The notes under the pieces were generated by a model, which was given only the letters and a program-made list of their open reading frames with translations, was not told where the DNA came from and did not search any database. Shown piece after piece: positions 63,387 through 64,000 of a stretch of DNA of 64,000 nucleotides; position 1 is the stretch's first letter; each line of letters starts with the position of its first letter. Source of the DNA: Larimichthys crocea (lineage: Eukaryota; Chordata; Actinopteri; Sciaenidae); NCBI RefSeq assembly GCF_000972845.2, contig NC_040011.1, positions 25,090,379-25,154,378 of the forward strand, read 5' to 3'. The translations under genes were made by a program, and so were the position numbers.

Positions 63387-64000
63387 GGAGGGAGAAGGTG
63401 AAATGCTGCCACCTTTTTTTTGGAGGTAAGGAATTATACATTGATCATTTAAACGGTCATTCAGGACCTACACCAGAATGGTCTGATTCAGCTCAGCAGG
63501 TGATTAATTGATCGATTACATAATTTGTTCGTTTCGCACTACTTAATCTGAGTAGCACAACACAGCGTCAGGGAAAAAAGTTAAGTTTTACAAGTTTCAA
63601 AAAGAAGAGACGAACAGCCCAATCAGGCACTAAATGCATTAACTGCACTGCAGGTCAGACTCCAGGGTGAAGTTTTGTAATCACCAATTGGGCATGTTTT
63701 ATCCAACTGGGTCTGCTTTGAGTGGAAGTAAGTTTAAAGGATGTTGTATCATCAGTGGCTGTCACCACTTATCATCAGCCCTAACCGTTTTCCTGCAGGA
63801 AACCCTTGAGTATAACAGGCTTGAGGGTATTACAAATGTTTACCAAACCTCACTCAGAAGTTATGAATATCTTATGAGGATACAAAAGTGAACAAATACA
63901 AAAACAACTCCTGCAGAAATTTTATGATGATTTACCAAAAGAGCAAGCAAATTATGGGGTGTAAGAATAAAAAAATAATAGGAAGTAAACTAATTCTGGA

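Noticed and set aside
1..64000. tRNA, rRNA, CRISPR arrays, bacterial promoters or operons
   Set aside because: I looked for T-loop-like GGTTCGAATCC words, spaced identical repeats and gene strings, and found none. The window is clearly vertebrate nuclear DNA.

Overview
The window reads as nuclear DNA of a ray-finned fish, most likely a percomorph. It is AT-rich, full of CA/CT/ATCC microsatellites and littered with degraded interspersed repeats that I recognise from teleost genomes. These include the family whose left end reads cagtggtggaagaagta, the GCTAAC/GTTAGC-rich 'atgttagcatgctaacac' family, L2/CR1-like LINEs, Tc1/mariner fragments and hAT elements. There are no bacterial operons, rRNA, tRNA, CRISPR or phage features. 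All family assignments come from reading the sequence and from memory of these families; no database search was run.

Only one protein-coding gene is convincingly present: a TRIM-type E3 ubiquitin ligase at 17520-19163 (+). It has RING, two B-box-like zinc motifs, a coiled coil and PRY-SPRY, and is closest in style to the teleost 'bloodthirsty-related' (btr) family. The whole 547-residue coding sequence lies in one exon. A short predicted 5'-UTR intron (17397-17517) ends two bases before the start codon. Just upstream is a compact cluster of a CRE/ATF-like octamer, a perfect ISRE (GAAAGAGAAACT) and a reverse-strand PRDI-like IRF site, about 60 bp in all. This suggests that interferon/IRF signalling drives the gene.

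The rest is gene-poor. From left to right: a ~410-bp MITE (859-1268); a transposon right end (3492-3662); two Tc1-like transposase remnants (4164-4520, 15010-15345); the TRIM gene with a (CA)n tract in its likely 3' UTR; a second copy of the cagtggtgg family (20804-21151); and a teleost repeat at 22050-22482. Next come a 1.49-kb hAT-like element with 8-bp target duplications and another inverted-repeat element nested in it (25777-27269), and a LINE split by a 483-bp solo LTR with a perfect 5-bp target duplication (35321-36340). Further right are LINE remnants at 46480-46930 and 47840-49140, a LINE/SINE tail (53702-53782), a second copy of the GCTAAC-rich repeat (60470-61095) and an exact 41-bp tandem duplication (63303-63386).

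Two near-perfect hairpins (43376-43413 and 50233-50274), one exon-like segment (54623-54807) and a homeodomain-core-rich patch (27975-28030) are not explained by any family I recognise. Almost all other open frames are short and either encode simple repeats or lack any recognisable domain. I regard them as chance.
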